Shown in pieces: positions 49,017-51,421 of a stretch of 51,421 bases of DNA. Origin of the DNA: JBGYPP01 sp041838515 (GTDB lineage Bacteria > Bacillota > Clostridia > Lachnospirales > Lachnospiraceae); NCBI GenBank assembly GCA_041838515.1, contig JBGYPP010000032.1:1-51421 (forward strand), given 5' to 3'. A program made the position numbers and the translations under genes. Numbering within the stretch: position 1 is the first letter of the stretch; each line of letters starts with the position of its first letter. The notes beneath the pieces are model-generated. The model had not been told where the DNA came from. It did no database searches and saw nothing but the letters and a program-made list of their open reading frames with translations.

Positions 49017-50582
49017 CTAATTCTTCCAATTCCATTTCCCAGAGCCGGAACGGCTTATGGCCAACAAGATATACACTGGGATAAAGGCAAATAAATACCT
49101 GGCTCTGGCCTCAAACAATAACACAAACAGCATCAGACCCAGCAGAGCCAGACACTCCTCGCCGCCCTTTGCTCCAGGGCGGAACAGTGCCAAAAAAGAA
49201 GCCGCCACACCATAGGCCAGCAGACTCAGCCACAGGATTTGCAGCGCAAAAAAGGGCAGGCTGTTCTCCCCGGAATCCAGCCACCAGCCCAGCTGCCTAT
49301 ATATCCAAGACCCCGCATTCCTGGCGCTGCGCAGGGCTTCCATATCTTCCGGAAAAAAGCCTCCCTCCCCTGCCCAGGCAAAACTTCCGTCATTGTAGAT
49401 GGCCAAGAGTTTCTTCCCATAGAAGCCCAGGGTTCCAAACCACCCCATGTCCAGCAGCCGCTGCCTGCCCACCCTAAGCGCGTTGGCGCTGCGTTCCCGG
49501 GGATTGGCCGCCAACAGGGAGTATTCCACATCCTCATTGGCATATACGCCATTTGTGCGGGGATTTAGCCCCATCATCCAATAGTGCGCAGCCACCATGG
49601 TTCTGCTTTCATCTCTCTCCACACCCATATACTTCTCAGCTCCTCTCCAGGCCAGCAGAGCCAAAACCATGCCCAATACCCAGGCTCCCGCCCCTATCCA
49701 AGTCTTACTTCGCTTCCACTGGCGCTTGGAGTATACCAGCCAGAGAGCCGCAATCATACAGCCCAGAGGATAGCACAGCAACGTAGGCTTGATCCAATAC
49801 CCTATGCCTGCCGCCAGGGCCCACAGGGTCATCCACAAGCCCTGCCAGGGACTGTTCAGCAGCCACAGCGCTTTGGCCCGCCTCCACTGCCAGGCCAAAA
49901 GGCAGATCCAGAACAGACCCAAGGCATCCGAATACGGCAACATCACCCAGGGCGAGATACCTGCCAGCAGCACATATGCCGTCACGGCCCAAATGCCCCT
50001 ACCCCTCCTGCCGGCAGCCACATACAGCAAGTATCCACCCAGCGAAAACATTACTGATTGTAAACACACGGCCCATACCGGCCATTCTTCAGTACCTACG
50101 CCAAACAGCCCGAATATTTTCATCCAAACAGACCAAACGGCGGATAAAAACAGATTATTCGGATAAATGGAAAAATACCATCCATACTCCAAGGGAGTCC
50201 TGCCCAAGGCGCGCAGGACAGCCGAATGATAGACAAACACCGCATCCGCCCAAGTTATCACAAAGAAAAATTGCAGCCCCCTCCACAGCAGGAAAGCGCA
50301 CATGGCCAGAGAAATGGCCATTGCCAGCCCATTCCACTTGCGGATAGAGAGCTTGACCTCTTTCAATACATTCCACAGTAGCATCCATCCCATCAAAGCT
50401 ATCAGCACCCAGAGCCGCAATCCCTTCCCGTCCCCCGCCATGCGCTTGCCAAAATATTCGATGTGGGCTGAGAATATGCACAGGATCAACACCAGTGCCG
50501 TGAGCAGACAATACAGGAGATGGGGCAGTCTTTCCCCTTTTCTCTTTCTTTGTATTTCCACACCCCCTTGGCCCATGTGCAT
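49017..50582 (-). CDS. GT-C-like polytopic membrane protein
   Basis: This 521-residue protein has a basic N terminus and about ten membrane helices. A loop after an early helix contains VITWADAVFVYHSAV (a possible GT-C acidic site) and YFSIYPNNLFLSAVW, typical of mannosyltransferase-like GT39/GT83 proteins. It pairs with the next gene and probably works in the same glycan pathway. The ATG at 50582 has an AAAGGAAAG site; the longer ORF start at 50636 has none. It ends in TAG. Confidence in the exact family is moderate. Confidence 0.65.
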   Translation of the reverse strand: MHMGQGGVEIQRKRKGERLPHLLYCLLTALVLILCIFSAHIEYFGKRMAGDGKGLRLWVLIALMGWMLLWNVLKEVKLSIRKWNGLAMAISLAMCAFLLWRGLQFFFVITWADAVFVYHSAVLRALGRTPLEYGWYFSIYPNNLFLSAVWSVWMKIFGLFGVGTEEWPVWAVCLQSVMFSLGGYLLYVAAGRRGRGIWAVTAYVLLAGISPWVMLPYSDALGLFWICLLAWQWRRAKALWLLNSPWQGLWMTLWALAAGIGYWIKPTLLCYPLGCMIAALWLVYSKRQWKRSKTWIGAGAWVLGMVLALLAWRGAEKYMGVERDESRTMVAAHYWMMGLNPRTNGVYANEDVEYSLLAANPRERSANALRVGRQRLLDMGWFGTLGFYGKKLLAIYNDGSFAWAGEGGFFPEDMEALRSARNAGSWIYRQLGWWLDSGENSLPFFALQILWLSLLAYGVAASFLALFRPGAKGGEECLALLGLMLFVLLFEARARYLFAFIPVYILLAISRSGSGKWNWKN

Positions 50583-50735
50583 ACACTTTCCTTTCTGTGA
50601 TTTTTCACAAGCTTTTTTCACAATCTCCAGATGCATTTAGAAAAAATTCATAAAAGCTTTCTTGTGGCTCTATTTTTTCTTCCTTGTCCTAATGGTATGA
50701 TAATTAAAATAGCACAAAGAACAGGCGGACATCGA

Positions 50736-51215
50736 ATGATGCAGAAAGAGGATTTTTTGAACCAATTGCGGGAAGCTTTGGCCATGGATCTCCCCGCCCA
50801 GAGCTTGACCGAGCATTTGTTGTATTACGAAGATTATATTACCAAAGAAATTGCTGACGGAAAAGCGGAAAGCGCCGTGCTTCGTTCTCTGGGCGACCCC
50901 CGACTGATAGCCAGGGCTATACTGGATACTCTGTCTGACGACAGGTCCGCAGAAGATACACGGGAGAGTTATGAAAATCATACCACCCACAGTCATGCCC
51001 GGCGGGAGGGCTTTCAGCAGAAACATGGCTCCAGACCAAGACGAAGGTCTTCCGGCTGGCCCATACCCTTTTGGATCATATTGATCATTGTGTTGCTGAT
51101 TTTCTTCTTGATGTTACGCACCCTTCTATCTTTGTTTTTCCTGGAAACACCCTTATTTCTTCTTATTATCCTATTTGTATTTATCATCCGGCATATGCGC
51201 CGAGGATGGCGCTGA
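50736..51215 (+). CDS. HAAS/DUF1700-like membrane protein
   Basis: This 159-residue protein starts at ATG 50736 (MMQKEDFLNQLREAL). The first ~65 residues (LTEHLLYYEDYITKEIADGK, then LRSLGDPRLIARAI) match the HAAS/DUF1700 helical domain. A charged, His/Arg-rich stretch follows (about 70-105), then two hydrophobic helices (about 108-150). HAAS proteins commonly pair with PadR-type regulators and are thought to relay envelope signals; no such regulator is in view here. Divergent from the GT-C genes. It ends in TGA. Confidence 0.7.
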   Translation: MMQKEDFLNQLREALAMDLPAQSLTEHLLYYEDYITKEIADGKAESAVLRSLGDPRLIARAILDTLSDDRSAEDTRESYENHTTHSHARREGFQQKHGSRPRRRSSGWPIPFWIILIIVLLIFFLMLRTLLSLFFLETPLFLLIILFVFIIRHMRRGWR

Positions 51216-51320
51216 CCTTCTTTCTAAGCCTCCGGGTATGACTTTTGCCTAGGAGGTCTTTATTTGTATAAAATAATATTCTCGCAGATTGTAAAATGAA
51301 GTTGGACATCTGAATAAAAT

Positions 51321-51342
51321 AAAGATCCATGGCAGGATCTTT
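51321..51342. repeat. Small inverted repeat near the right edge
   Basis: AAAGATCC (51321-51328) and GGATCTTT (51335-51342) with a six-base loop, 50 bases before the partial ORF at the edge. It may lie in an IS end or leader. Confidence 0.4.
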
Positions 51343-51391
51343 GGTAGAATGTAAGTCACCACAACAAACTTTCTACAGGAGAATCGCCACC

Positions 51392-51421
51392 ATGGACCAC
51401 TCTCATTCTACCACAGCTTCC
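51392..51421 (+). CDS. Partial ORF at window edge, possible transposase
   Basis: ATG 51392 with an ACAGGAGA site starts MDHSHSTTAS and leaves the window after ten codons. The start and the AT-rich leader resemble IS30-type transposase genes, but too little is visible to be sure. Confidence 0.3.
   Translation, partial: MDHSHSTTAS

Overview
This window looks like chromosomal DNA of an anaerobic, butyrate-forming low-G+C-phylum (Firmicutes) bacterium, most likely class Clostridia, although the core genes are fairly GC-rich. The evidence is a ptb-buk butyrate kinase pathway, a desulfoferrodoxin next to a ferritin, an F-type ATP synthase whose c subunit carries the full sodium-binding ligand set, a small SRP RNA, a MsmX/UgpC-type shared sugar ATPase and Gram-positive cell-wall hydrolases. 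The assignment is inference from gene content; no species is claimed.

Positions 1-7016 are an accessory block, more AT-rich than the rest. It holds a broken IS256-type transposase fragment, a three-gene cassette (DUF1016/PDDEXK nuclease, Nudix hydrolase, GNAT acetyltransferase), a complete IS256-family element that cuts off a small hypothetical gene, a frameshifted ABC-2 permease, and a type II restriction-modification pair. The methyltransferase of that pair is intact. The endonuclease carries two in-frame amber stops.

Positions 7173-14485 are the atp operon on the minus strand (atpZ-I-B-E-F-H-A-G-D-C), with a promoter at one end and a strong terminator at the other. A divergent DUF402 gene and a 115-bp terminal-inverted-repeat element follow. 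Next comes a minus-strand operon sua5-rpiB-upp-dCMP deaminase-SleB-type hydrolase, whose promoter predicts a leaderless sua5 mRNA. Beyond it lie a Vsr-type endonuclease, DUF1622, a lipoprotein amidase, desulfoferrodoxin, ferritin and an O-antigen-ligase-like membrane protein.

Positions 24079-27466 hold the SRP RNA, a CdaR/PucR-type regulator, an msmX/ugpC ATPase and a DUF624 protein. From 35114 down to 27453 runs secA-prfB-GH3-like-metG-GNAT. prfB needs a +1 frameshift, but the in-frame stop at the slip site is UAG rather than the UGA that RF2 reads. The GH3-like protein has lost all its catalytic motifs. secA and an HD-GYP phosphodiesterase gene are driven by back-to-back consensus promoters.

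Positions 36469-43533 hold ptb-buk behind a 15-bp perfect palindrome, a rhodanese lipoprotein with a CcdA-TlpA fusion (thiol redox), and a TrkA-TrkH potassium uptake pair. The right end has a 1016-residue secreted protein of the Listeria-Bacteroides-repeat type, tRNA-Arg(ACG), two GT-C-like membrane glycosyltransferases, a HAAS/DUF1700-like membrane protein and the first codons of a possible transposase at the edge.

The observations I rate highest are the UAG recoding site in prfB together with the high use of TAG stops in this genome, the catalytically dead GH3-like protein, the double-amber restriction gene, the 18-nt dyad repeated upstream of and inside the DUF1016 gene, the 115-bp TIR element and the leaderless sua5.
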